A stretch of 64,000 bases of DNA from Thalassotalea atypica (GCF_030295975.1 NZ_AP027364.1:4322063-4386062); one strand, 5' to 3'; shown: positions 18,727 through 27,563, counted from the stretch's first letter. Numbers and translations are program-made. The notes: generated by a model from the letters alone, not told the origin.

Positions 18727-19043
18727 TATTCACTTCCCCTCACACTTATTGTAACGATATCGCTAACCTGCTCGACGGAATTATTATGATGAAGTCGGCA
18801 CACTAAGCAGTATTTTTATCTCTCATTTATACAATATTTATGCTGTGAAGGTAGCCATGAAAAATCTTTTGGCACGTTATGATGAAAAGTTGGCGTAATT
18901 ATTAAAATTGCCCCTGAGTTAAATGACATTTCAACGAAAGTATGTAGCGTCAGTAAAGATAATTATTTGGCGCATACAGTACCTTTAATTCCTAAATTTC
19001 TGCTTAATAATGATTGCTACGTTTTTTAAACAAATGCAGTTAT
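18727..19043. other. Divergent intergenic region between GMC and YCF48-like genes
   Basis: About 317 bases hold no supported gene. Two promoters facing away from each other are expected here. I see AT-rich segments but no unambiguous -35/-10 pair or strong palindrome. Confidence 0.5.
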
Positions 19044-20213
19044 ATGTTTTTTAATAAACTTCAACACCGACTTTTGCTCGCCGTCATTTTGTGCTTTAAC
19101 GGTCTTGCATATGCAAACATTGACTTACTGTCACACCCAGCAATACAAAGCAAGCTGGCACCTAAAAGTGTGACAACAGCCATTATTCCCGATCGCAATG
19201 CTGTGCTCGCTGTGGGCGAAAGAGGCCATATAATTCACTGGCAAGATAAAGACAACTGGCAGCAAGACTTGGTACCGCTCAGTATTATGTTGAGCTCAGT
19301 CACGTCGTTGGCTGATGGTACCTCTGTTGCTGTCGGCCAAGACGCTGCCATTGTTGTGACCAAGGGAGAAACCGCTTCAAATACACAGCGTACGTGGCGC
19401 AAAACTTTCGATGGGTATGAGCTAACGCGACTTAAAATTGCCTTACTCGAAAAACAGCAACTTGCCTTGCAAGGCCAAATGGAAGCAACAGCAGACGAAG
19501 ATGAACTTGAAGAGCTAGAGTACCAATTAGATGAAGTTATTTTCTCATTAGAAGACGCTCAGGCAGAGCAAATTTCAGGCCCCAACAAGCCGTTATTGAG
19601 TGTGACTCATACTGATAACAATACCTTATTTGCGGTGGGCGCATACGGCACCTTATTGCGCAGTGATGACTTAGGTGTTAGTTGGGTACTGCAAGACGAT
19701 TTACTCGATAATCCAGATAAGTTGCATTTGAATGCGATCCACTATCACAACGGTACCCTCTATATTGTCGGTGAAAGCGGCTTAGGTTTCATATCAACCA
19801 ACAATGGCAAGTCTTGGCAGCTCATGGAATTGCCATACAGCGGCAGTATTTTTGGTATTACCGGACAAGAAAATTCAAATAATTTGGTCGCCTATGGCTT
19901 GCAAGGAAATGTCATGACCTCCAACAATGGCGGCAATACATGGTCTTTAGTCGACTTAAACATCAGCGCCAGCATACTCGGCGGCGTAGTATCCGATCAA
20001 GGTGATGCATACTTAGTAGGACATGGCGGTATTGTGGTGAAATTACCTTTAGCACAGACAAAGCCATTTAGTATTCAAAAACACCCTTCTGGTGCCGCTT
20101 TTTCTTCAGTGCTGATCGCACCGCAATCTGTTCAAGAAGACACAGAAAACAAGCATACACAATCACTTATTTTGGCGGGCCAATTCGGGCTAGTCGCATG
20201 GCAATTTCCCTAA
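19044..20213 (+). CDS. YCF48/BNR-repeat-like periplasmic protein with internal coiled coil
   Basis: This 389-residue protein has a signal peptide (about residues 1-24, M-F-F-N-K then a hydrophobic core ending A-Y-A). It then shows beta-propeller-type repeats resembling photosystem assembly factor YCF48/BNR: S-D-D-L-G-V-S-W near 210, S-T-N-N-G-K-S-W near 250, T-S-N-N-G-G-N-T-W near 290. An acidic coiled-coil insert (about residues 125-175) interrupts the propeller. The frame is open to a TTG at 19014, but ATG 19044 starts the signal peptide. It precedes the MMPL exporter by 9 bases, the usual neighbourhood of this family, and probably helps the pump assemble or bind substrate. Function is inferred. 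Confidence 0.82.
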   Translation: MFFNKLQHRLLLAVILCFNGLAYANIDLLSHPAIQSKLAPKSVTTAIIPDRNAVLAVGERGHIIHWQDKDNWQQDLVPLSIMLSSVTSLADGTSVAVGQDAAIVVTKGETASNTQRTWRKTFDGYELTRLKIALLEKQQLALQGQMEATADEDELEELEYQLDEVIFSLEDAQAEQISGPNKPLLSVTHTDNNTLFAVGAYGTLLRSDDLGVSWVLQDDLLDNPDKLHLNAIHYHNGTLYIVGESGLGFISTNNGKSWQLMELPYSGSIFGITGQENSNNLVAYGLQGNVMTSNNGGNTWSLVDLNISASILGGVVSDQGDAYLVGHGGIVVKLPLAQTKPFSIQKHPSGAAFSSVLIAPQSVQEDTENKHTQSLILAGQFGLVAWQFP

Positions 20214-20222
20214 GGTACACGC

Positions 20223-22556
20223 ATGTCAAATACACCATCAAAACTAGAACAATATATTGAACGCTTTGTTTTTAATCACCGCGCATTATTGATGGCAGTT
20301 ATTTCTGCTTTAATGATTTTTCTGACTTACCAAGCGACATTAATCAAGCCAGAAGCCAGTTTTACTAAAATGATCCCTGGTCAGCATGAATACGTCAGTA
20401 ACTTTTTGGAATACCAAAAGGAACTGGCAGATCTAGGTAATGTCGTGCGTATTGTCATTGAAAGTAAGCATGACGATATATTTAATGCAGAGTTTCAGGA
20501 GGTCCTTAAAAAAGCAACCGATGAAACCTTTTTTATCCCCGGCATCAACCGAGACGCGCTCAAATCAATTTGGACACCAAATGTTCGATGGGCAGAGGTA
20601 ACCGAAGAAGGCTTTGTCGGGGGCGCGGTGATCCCTGATGGTTACGACGGCTCCAGTGAAATGATAGAGCAGGTTAAAACCAATATTTTTAAGTCGGGGC
20701 AAATTGGCATTTTGGTTGGCAACAACTTGAAATCCGCCATAATCCTTGCGCCATTGCAAGACATTAACCCTGAAACTGGATTACCCCTTGATTACCGTGA
20801 ACTATCGACGCAGTTAGAACAGCGTATTCGCGATCAATTTGTTAGTGATGACATTGACGTGAAAATTGTTGGTTTTGCCAAGGTGATCGGCGACTTAATT
20901 GATGGCGCGATGAAAGTGGTTGCCTTCTTTGGGTTAGCCGTACTCATCACATTTGCCTTGCTGTACTTATACTCTCGCTGTATCCGAAGCACCTTTGCGG
21001 TGTTGACCTTTTCAATTTTAGCGGTCTTTTGTCAGCTCGGCATCTTGAATTTACTGGGTTATGGTGTCAATCCGTATTCAATGCTGGTGCCCTTTTTAGT
21101 GTTCGCTATAGGGGTGAGTCACGGCGTGCAAATCATTAACTCCGTTATCAATCATGTGGTCACGGGGGCCGATAAGCTAAACGCGGCGAAGTTAGCATTT
21201 CGTTCATTATACCTTGCCGGAATTACCGCACTGATCAGTGATGCGATTGGGTTTACCACCTTAATGGTGATTGATATCGGCGTAATACAAGAGCTTGCCA
21301 TTGCTGCCAGTATCGGCGTCGCGGTCATTATTATTACCAATTTAGTTGCGCTGCCTATCGTGATGTCATACATCGGCGTTTCTGAAAAAAGTGTCTGCTA
21401 TGCCCGTAATTCATTGCAAAGTATCAGCATCGTCGAACGCTTATTTGCTAATTTCGCCAAACCGCCACAAGCAAAAATTGCTTTGATTGCAGGCGCCGTT
21501 TTATTTGCTATAGGTATTTATTTTTCACAGTTTATGAAAATAGGGGATTTGGATGCTGGTGCGCCCGAGCTTCGCCCTGACTCTCGTTATAACCTCGATA
21601 ATGCCTATATTGTTGACAACTACAGCACCAGTACGGATGTATTTGTGGTGATGGCAAAAACAGCACCGGAGCAGTGTATTCAATACCAAAACTTAGTGTG
21701 GCTTGATCAACTGCAGTGGCACTTAAAGAACATTGATGGCGTGCAAGACGTAAGATCGATTACAGATATCTCCAAGTTTGGCGTTTTTGGTATGAATGAA
21801 GGTGCCCTGAAATGGTATGGCCTAAGCCGAAATCAGTTCATCACCAATGCTTCATTAGCAAAAACACCACCGGGCTTGATCAATCAAGATTGCTCTATGG
21901 CGCCAGTACTGGTTTTTCTTAACGATCACAAAGCAGAAACCCTGCAACGTGTCGTCGCAGGTGTAGATGCTTTTAAATCACAATTTCAACCTGATGGTGT
22001 CGAATTTTTAATGGCCGCAGGCAATGCCGGAATTGAAGCAGCCACCAACATGGTGATAGAAGAAGCTCAAACAGAAATGTTGATTTGGGTGTATTCCGTT
22101 GTTGTCGCCTTATGTTTGTTGACCTTTAGATCGATTAGAACAGTGATCAGTATCATCATTCCACTACTGCTGACCTCTTTTTTGAGTCAAGGCTTAATGG
22201 CGTTATTGGGCATAGGCGTGAAGGTAGCCACTTTACCCGTAATCGCATTAGGCGTTGGTATTGGTGTCGATTACGGTATTTACATTTTCTCGAAAGTGAA
22301 AGAAGCATTGGGCATGGGTAAATCACTGTACCTAACTTACCTTTACGCATTGAACCAAACAGGTAAAGCGGTAGCTTTCACCGGAATGACGTTAGCCATC
22401 AGTGTCGCAACTTGGGTGTTCTCTCCAATCAAATTCCAAGCGGATATGGGATTACTGCTGACGTTTATGTTTATTTTTAACATGCTAGGCGCCTTGATTT
22501 TGATCCCAGCTATTGCATGGATACTAGGTATAGGAAAAAACAACCAAGCGAGATAA
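20223..22556 (+). CDS. MMPL/RND-family exporter
   Basis: This 777-residue inner-membrane transporter has the duplicated RND layout. TM1 (about residues 16-38) is followed by a periplasmic domain, a block of helices (about 230-390, with an F-A-I-G-V-S-H-G-V-Q segment), TM7 near 415, a second periplasmic domain, and the final helix block (about 620-770, with L-G-V-G-I-G-V-D-Y-G near 675). This hydrophobe/amphiphile exporter superfamily (COG1033) includes MmpL and hopanoid transporters. AAGGT precedes the ATG. Its pairing with the YCF48-like gene and the nearby DUF1302/DUF1329 genes suggests trans-envelope movement of a lipidic compound. Direction and substrate are unknown. Confidence 0.9.
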   Translation: MSNTPSKLEQYIERFVFNHRALLMAVISALMIFLTYQATLIKPEASFTKMIPGQHEYVSNFLEYQKELADLGNVVRIVIESKHDDIFNAEFQEVLKKATDETFFIPGINRDALKSIWTPNVRWAEVTEEGFVGGAVIPDGYDGSSEMIEQVKTNIFKSGQIGILVGNNLKSAIILAPLQDINPETGLPLDYRELSTQLEQRIRDQFVSDDIDVKIVGFAKVIGDLIDGAMKVVAFFGLAVLITFALLYLYSRCIRSTFAVLTFSILAVFCQLGILNLLGYGVNPYSMLVPFLVFAIGVSHGVQIINSVINHVVTGADKLNAAKLAFRSLYLAGITALISDAIGFTTLMVIDIGVIQELAIAASIGVAVIIITNLVALPIVMSYIGVSEKSVCYARNSLQSISIVERLFANFAKPPQAKIALIAGAVLFAIGIYFSQFMKIGDLDAGAPELRPDSRYNLDNAYIVDNYSTSTDVFVVMAKTAPEQCIQYQNLVWLDQLQWHLKNIDGVQDVRSITDISKFGVFGMNEGALKWYGLSRNQFITNASLAKTPPGLINQDCSMAPVLVFLNDHKAETLQRVVAGVDAFKSQFQPDGVEFLMAAGNAGIEAATNMVIEEAQTEMLIWVYSVVVALCLLTFRSIRTVISIIIPLLLTSFLSQGLMALLGIGVKVATLPVIALGVGIGVDYGIYIFSKVKEALGMGKSLYLTYLYALNQTGKAVAFTGMTLAISVATWVFSPIKFQADMGLLLTFMFIFNMLGALILIPAIAWILGIGKNNQAR

Positions 22557-22570
22557 CAGCTCCCCAGAGT

Positions 22571-22626
22571 TATTGCACTGAGTAAGATTGGCCCCATTCA
22601 ATGTTACTTGGTGCAATAGCCCTGTT
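22571..22626 (+). terminator. Long imperfect hairpin terminator after the MMPL gene
   Basis: TATTGCAC (22571-22578) pairs with GTGCAATA (22611-22618). Inside, AGTAA pairs with TTACT and ATTG with CAAT, giving a stem of about 20 bp with few mismatches, followed by GCCCTGTTTTTC. It lies 14 bases after the stop codon. Confidence 0.65.
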
Positions 22627-22680
22627 TTTCACATTTAAGAGCTCGTTAGCTTTCATGCAGTTGGCTGGGAATAGCTAGCC

Positions 22681-23088
22681 ATTTATTTTACTGGCGGTGC
22701 GGGCCCAATGTTTGATCTTGCTGACAATACACAAGCCCAACGCATTACCCGTGAAATATATGAGAACGGCGGTTTAATTTCCGCCGACTGTCACGGCCCC
22801 GTCGCATTAATTAACGTGAAATTGTCTAATGGAAAACGACTAATCACAGGCCGTAAATTAACAGCCAAAGCGAACAGCGAAGAAGGGCGCTGGGCACGAA
22901 ATAACTACCCGTTTTTGTTAGAGGATAAAATCGATGCGCTGGGCGGTATTTATTCATCAGCGGCAAAAGGCGAAGAACATGTAGTGGTAGATGGTCAACT
23001 GATCACAGGACAAAATCCTATTTCGGCAATACCAATGACACACGCATTAATTGCACAGTTAAAATTGAAAAATAAGACAATGAACTAG
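22681..23088 (+). pseudogene. 5'-truncated DJ-1/PfpI-family gene remnant
   Basis: The frame encodes the C-terminal portion of a DJ-1/PfpI (type 1 glutamine amidotransferase-like) protein. It includes the nucleophile elbow S-A-D-C-H-G-P and the W-A-R-N-N-Y-P-F-L-L-E segment of the HchA-like branch. An ATG at 22708 gives 126 residues. However, the family-like reading continues upstream as Y-F-T-G-G-A-G-P-M-F-D-L and then hits a stop at 22672-22674, so roughly the first 85-100 residues of a usual 220-residue protein are missing. No good ribosome site precedes 22708. I read it as a decayed remnant, possibly cut by rearrangement near the upstream exporter terminator. Confidence 0.75.
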
Positions 23089-23245
23089 AGATAACTTTGG
23101 CGATCACTGAAAGGTGATCACTTTGAAGTTAACGCCCAAATAAGGGGCTAAGTAATGGTTGGCTAATATTGTCTACCAAAGTGGTGCAAGTTCAAAGCGA
23201 AACGTAGCCAACTGTTCCGTGTCCTTGTTTATTTTCTTGTTATGT

Positions 23246-23503
23246 TTAAATTGCGTAAAAGTAGACTGCCAAAAATAATGGTGAATATAAAACCAAACCA
23301 ATACCCGCAAATATACGCATTTTAGTCTTACTCATTACTTCAGTTGCGTATGCTAGTTTAGGTGACCAAAAAATTGCACTGACAGACCATACCACGGAGA
23401 TTACTAACCAAGTAATCCAAAAGCGTGGAAAAAGATAAACCTGATCATATAGGTAACCATGGAAAGCAATTAATCCAACAGCCGTAAAAAGTGCATTAGA
23501 CAT
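23246..23503 (-). CDS. Small membrane protein of unknown function (85 aa)
   Basis: This 85-residue protein has three hydrophobic segments: about 3-22, 27-47 (rich in Trp, V-I-S-V-V-W-S-V-S-A-I-F-W) and 61-84. A short basic loop (M-S-K-T-K-M-R) precedes the last. AGAAGAA lies just before the ATG. It follows a 35-codon membrane-peptide gene on the same strand by 11 bases, so the pair is probably one transcript. I recognise no family. Its hydrophobic pattern, proper ribosome site and coupling make it a likely real gene. Confidence 0.6.
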   Translation of the reverse strand: MSNALFTAVGLIAFHGYLYDQVYLFPRFWITWLVISVVWSVSAIFWSPKLAYATEVMSKTKMRIFAGIGLVLYSPLFLAVYFYAI

Positions 23504-23514
23504 TTCTTCTATTT

Positions 23515-23622
23515 TTACGCCAATAGGCTTTTGTCCTTACCTGTAGCATATTCATAAATCTTAAACGGTAATGGTAGAACTATTATTGCAACTAATAGCC
23601 AGAAAGATACGTGCCATAACAT
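23515..23622 (-). CDS. 35-residue single-helix membrane peptide
   Basis: Minus-strand frame starting M-L-W-H-V-S-F-W-L-L and ending K-S-L-L-A: one transmembrane helix (about residues 5-22, with a P-L-P-F end) and a charged tail. AAAGGGA sits about 9 bases upstream of the ATG, a good ribosome site. The stop TAA (23517-23515) lies 11 bases before the next start at 23503. No known family is recognised. The tandem layout with the 85-residue membrane protein suggests a two-subunit unit or a peptide that modulates its neighbour. Confidence 0.5.
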   Translation of the reverse strand: MLWHVSFWLLVAIIVLPLPFKIYEYATGKDKSLLA

Positions 23623-24058
23623 GATGTAAATCCCTTTAAACATAACAGTATATTATGTAGACATTTCATTAATTTCCGTCTACTGACTTCCCATTAAACT
23701 ACCAAAAACTCATAATATTTCATAAAAATGAATTTAGTTAAAAATACGCAAAGTTATGACTATGTATGGGGACGAAACTTATCTGTAGCGTTAAGCCCAA
23801 TTAGTAGTAACAAATGAGGGAAGTTGAGGCTGCATGAATGTTCGTAGGTCGCTCTTAACCACCTGTTAAGCAAAAACAACTCTATCACTAACCAACGTAA
23901 CTCTAACGATAAGCTGATACAACAGGAGTGCTTATCATCACTCAATTTTCTATTTTTTTTCTATATCACGGCCAAATAGAATTTAATTAAGACTTCATTT
24001 CGGCCTCTTTCATAGTATTTGCCCATTACTTTAATAATAAATTTAATAAGGACATATT
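23623..24058. other. Intergenic region upstream of the SUMF1-like gene
   Basis: About 436 bases show no supported gene. There is one inverted repeat (GATAAGC at 23908-23914, GCTTATC at 23930-23936) and a T8 run near 23950. Promoters for the divergent small membrane-protein genes and for the SUMF1-like gene probably lie here. The rest looks like non-coding or decayed DNA. Confidence 0.5.
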
Positions 24059-25633
24059 ATGAAGAAGTCATTCGCTTTATTGGCAGCGCTAGTCAGTGCG
24101 AGTCATGCTTATGCGAGTACCAAGCCGATAGAGCCGGTATTAGTCCCTCTAGTTGATCAAACACAAAGCATTGATATTCACATGAGTAAGTATGAAGTTA
24201 CTGTGGCCGAATTTACGCGCTTTGCCAATGCAACAGGCTACCAGGTAAAGGGCGAGTGTCACCTTTATAACGAGAAACATACGCCCAATAAAAAACACGG
24301 GACATGGAATAACCCAGACTTAACCAATGAGCCTTTTCGTCCGGTGGTTTGCCTCGGCGCAACCGATGCCATGGCTTACGCTGACTGGCTGGCTAAAATA
24401 ACCCAAAAACCTTACCGTTTGGCTAAATTCAATGAGTGGAAACTGGCGGCATCGGCAGGCCAAACCAGCCGTTTCGCTTTTGGTGATGATTTAAACCACA
24501 GTGATATTTGTGACTATGAAAACACCGACGACTTTGCCCACAACGCAGGATTGAAACAGCATCATGGTTATCGCCATCGCTTTGGCGCTAATTGTAATGA
24601 CGGCGCTACCTATCACACGGTGGTAGGCATGTATCGACCAAACAGCTTGGGGCTATACGACATGATGGGCAATGTGCGTGAAATAACACAAACTTGCAGT
24701 GAAACCAGTAAAAGCCAATCTTCACAATGTTCAACCTATGTCGTTGCGGGTGGCGCTTGGCATTGGTTGCCTCACCCTCAACATATGAAGAATGACATGG
24801 TTTTTGTTGGCAGTATTGAGGGTTTTCGCTTAGTGCTTGACTCAAATGAAACACCTGCGGTCACCAAGCAAACACAGCATTTTATGAGCGACTTGGCGAA
24901 AGCACAACAGCAAACAGAAGCATCGCATCTACAACTGAAAAAGCTGCCGTTAAGAGTACGAAGTCTTAGAGCCGATTTAATCAGTGATAAGCAAGTGAAA
25001 GTATCGTGGTCACCATCGAAAAATGAAGATGTGACTTATACCGTCTATCGTAGCTACCTTGATGTGAACGGAACGCTAAGTCGAGAAATGACCAAACTCG
25101 CAGACAATATTAAGAAAAGTGAATACCTAGACACGCTACCTAGTAAAGGGCTTGCGAGTTATCAAGTGTTTGCCAACAACGCCATTGGTGAAAGCCAACC
25201 AAGTAGCGAAGTGTATGTTGGGCAACAGGCTGTGTTTAACGTGGGCGAGCGCATTCAGGCGGAGTTTTATCATCAACATCACAAAGCTGAAGTGATCAGT
25301 AAGGAAGAGCAACAAAGCGTGTTCTTGTCTTCAAATGATGGTCATTATCCGCCGGGGATGTTTCCTTATAGCCCAGCATGGTTATCTTATGAATTGAACA
25401 GTGAACGTTCAGGTACTGCCCAGCTAAAAATGAATGTTCGTGGACACCAAGGCGCTGTCATTGAGTTTTGGCAAGGAAAAAGCTTGATCGCAACAGTGAC
25501 GCTGTCGGGCGCTAGAGAGTTTTCAGAAGTTACTGTCGCCGCTCAACTTAAAGCAGGAAATGAACCGATTCAAATTCGAGGCGCAGATCACAATTACGTG
25601 ATGTTGGATTGGTTTGAGTTGCAATACTTCTAA
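24059..25633 (+). CDS. Secreted SUMF1/FGE-sulfatase-fold protein with FN3 and C-terminal beta-sandwich
   Basis: This 524-residue protein is exported (signal peptide about residues 1-20, cut after A-Y-A). Residues about 25-262 resemble the formylglycine-generating-enzyme (SUMF1) fold: K-Y-E-V-T-V-A-E-F near 43, R-L-A-K-F-N-E-W near 120, M-M-G-N-V-R-E near 203, A-G-G-A-W near 230, G-F-R-L-V near 258. The cysteines that follow the R-G-G-S-W motif in true FGE are absent, so formylglycine synthesis is unlikely. A fibronectin-III-like domain covers about 295-385, and a C-terminal CBM6-like sandwich about 390-524. AAGGA precedes the ATG. It may bind glycans or the cell surface. It is convergent with a CadC-type regulator. 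Confidence 0.8.
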   Translation: MKKSFALLAALVSASHAYASTKPIEPVLVPLVDQTQSIDIHMSKYEVTVAEFTRFANATGYQVKGECHLYNEKHTPNKKHGTWNNPDLTNEPFRPVVCLGATDAMAYADWLAKITQKPYRLAKFNEWKLAASAGQTSRFAFGDDLNHSDICDYENTDDFAHNAGLKQHHGYRHRFGANCNDGATYHTVVGMYRPNSLGLYDMMGNVREITQTCSETSKSQSSQCSTYVVAGGAWHWLPHPQHMKNDMVFVGSIEGFRLVLDSNETPAVTKQTQHFMSDLAKAQQQTEASHLQLKKLPLRVRSLRADLISDKQVKVSWSPSKNEDVTYTVYRSYLDVNGTLSREMTKLADNIKKSEYLDTLPSKGLASYQVFANNAIGESQPSSEVYVGQQAVFNVGERIQAEFYHQHHKAEVISKEEQQSVFLSSNDGHYPPGMFPYSPAWLSYELNSERSGTAQLKMNVRGHQGAVIEFWQGKSLIATVTLSGAREFSEVTVAAQLKAGNEPIQIRGADHNYVMLDWFELQYF

Positions 25634-25672
25634 TGATGACTTGTAAGGAATAGCCGTTTTTTGTTGACAATA

Positions 25673-25705
25673 GAGCGTTGGAAAACAGTAATGAACCTAA
25701 CGCTC
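25673..25705. terminator. Inverted repeat between convergent genes
   Basis: GAGCGTT and AACGCTC arms flank a 19-base loop between the SUMF1-like gene and the convergent regulator. T tracts are poor, so it is only a candidate bidirectional terminator. Confidence 0.4.
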
Positions 25706-25718
25706 ACTCAATACAAAA

Positions 25719-27563
25719 CTACTTAAGCGCTAGTTTATCCATTTGTTCACTTAGCCAAGTTTCATTAGCGTTACGCTTTAAGTAATCTAAATATTCAGCT
25801 TGTTTTTCTGGCTGCGTAGCGCTGAGTTGATACAACATCAAGGCTGAGTCGATACCAATATGGACTTCATATTGTAGGCGCGCCAACTCAAACGCTTTTT
25901 CAAAATGCGCGCGGGCTCTATGAGGTTCCTGCTGCGCTTCATAAATCCTAGCCATCGATAACATGTATTTGGCCGAACCGATTTGTTCACTCAATAGTGA
26001 CAAGGCAAGCTCAAAATCTTGTCGCGCTATGTACTGATCAATTAACAACTCGGTCGCATGATCAATTATCCACCCATTGTTAATGGTTCTAGGTAGCTTT
26101 ACGATCTTCTCAAAATAAGGCACGGCATTGCTGAGGTCTTGATTAAAAATAGCGAAATGATAATAAACGACGGCAAAATTTGACTGATCGAGATTGTGCT
26201 CAAGCAATAAGGCTTGCGCTTCATTAAGGTGAGCATATTTTTGATGATCATCACCGCCTTTTTTGGCCAAAATAGAGTACAAAATATGTAATTCAAACTG
26301 GGTCAATACATCTGCTTGGTTTTGACCAAATTCCATACCTTGGTTCAATACATCAAACATGGTGTCAATGTTGTGCTGACGATACGCCAGCCATGCACTG
26401 GCCTTTATATATTCAAAATGTAATGACCATAGCGACGTATTTTCTAATGTTACCGCCATGTTTTTCAACGCATTATTCGCCATCAAATATTTATGACGTT
26501 TGTTGTAAACCTCCGCCATTAACCACTGCGCTTGCGCCCGATAAGGGCTATGTTCAAATGAAGTTGATAAGTTGGCGAGCTTTTGTGCATAGGTGATCGC
26601 AACATCATACTGCTTAAGGTCTAGGTAGTATTTTGCTAACAAAATTAATAAATCCGCATCATCAGGGGCCATTTTGATCATGGCATTCAGTGTATTGATG
26701 TCTAGCGTAGAACTTGTCGGAGAGAACAGACCTAGCTGCTCTAACTGAATTAGTCGTGTTGATAGTTTCTCTGTCAGTTGCTGCTCTGTTTCAGCATAGA
26801 CGTAGCCTTGCCAATAAATACTACCGTTTGATATGCCGTAATTTAAGAACGCACCTTCAGCAGGTCTAAAAATATCTGTCCACAACAGCCAGTTTTTATC
26901 AGGAATTTTTGATTGCTGCCAAGCAAGAAGAGGAGCAGCAAAGTATTGCCTAGATGAATTCTCTCCCGTTATTTTCTCGATACTAAATTTTTCTTCTAGC
27001 ACCTGTTGTTTTGCCAAATTTGCTATCGCTTGATGCTGACTACTTAAAGCCTCAGCACTTTGTACGAGATGTATGCTAACCAAATCCTTTGCTGTAAACG
27101 CTTGTCTTAAATAAAACACCATGACCAACATAACGCCAATAACAATGGTCACTTTGAATGTTGTGCTATTGAACAAAGTGGGACGTTCAGCAATAACATT
27201 CGATAGTTCAGCCGTTGGCACGTCACTTTTTTGTAGTTCTTTGTTTTGTACTTCACTTTTGGGTGCAGGTTCAACAGATAATGCCAATTGCCATTGATAG
27301 CCCTTTTTAGAAAACGTTTTAATCGAACTTGAGCCAAAAATAGCGCGAAGCTGACTAATGGTTTGAAATACCACTTGCTCAGACACGACTTTGTCTTGCC
27401 AAACAACATCCATGATCGCTTCTTTACTGTGCACTTGTTCAGGCGCCGCTAAGAAGAAATCCAGCAGTAAAGCTTGGGTATGCTTAAGCGGAATAATTTG
27501 TTCTTGTTTATATAAGATAAGCTGATCGCGTGAAAAGCGATAATCTGAAAATTTAACGTCCAT
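25719..27563 (-). CDS. CadC/ToxR-like membrane regulator with TPR sensor domain
   Basis: This 614-residue inner-membrane transcription factor has an N-terminal OmpR-type winged helix (about residues 1-95: V-H-S-K-E-A-I-M-D-V-V-W, then F-S-K-K-G-Y-Q-W near the wing). A transmembrane helix lies at about 135-155. The large C-terminal periplasmic domain contains TPR-like helical repeats (about 245-600; A-P-D-D-A-D-L-L-I-L-L-A-K-Y-Y and similar). The layout is that of CadC-type one-component regulators, which sense outside conditions and bind DNA from the membrane. Nearby genes it could control are the convergent SUMF1-like gene and the TonB-receptor remnant. The signal is unknown. Confidence 0.88.
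   Translation of the reverse strand: MDVKFSDYRFSRDQLILYKQEQIIPLKHTQALLLDFFLAAPEQVHSKEAIMDVVWQDKVVSEQVVFQTISQLRAIFGSSSIKTFSKKGYQWQLALSVEPAPKSEVQNKELQKSDVPTAELSNVIAERPTLFNSTTFKVTIVIGVMLVMVFYLRQAFTAKDLVSIHLVQSAEALSSQHQAIANLAKQQVLEEKFSIEKITGENSSRQYFAAPLLAWQQSKIPDKNWLLWTDIFRPAEGAFLNYGISNGSIYWQGYVYAETEQQLTEKLSTRLIQLEQLGLFSPTSSTLDINTLNAMIKMAPDDADLLILLAKYYLDLKQYDVAITYAQKLANLSTSFEHSPYRAQAQWLMAEVYNKRHKYLMANNALKNMAVTLENTSLWSLHFEYIKASAWLAYRQHNIDTMFDVLNQGMEFGQNQADVLTQFELHILYSILAKKGGDDHQKYAHLNEAQALLLEHNLDQSNFAVVYYHFAIFNQDLSNAVPYFEKIVKLPRTINNGWIIDHATELLIDQYIARQDFELALSLLSEQIGSAKYMLSMARIYEAQQEPHRARAHFEKAFELARLQYEVHIGIDSALMLYQLSATQPEKQAEYLDYLKRNANETWLSEQMDKLALK

Noticed and set aside
23102..23119. Hairpin GATCAC/GTGATC after the DJ-1 remnant
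   Set aside because: Short stem with no T tract; not enough to call a terminator.
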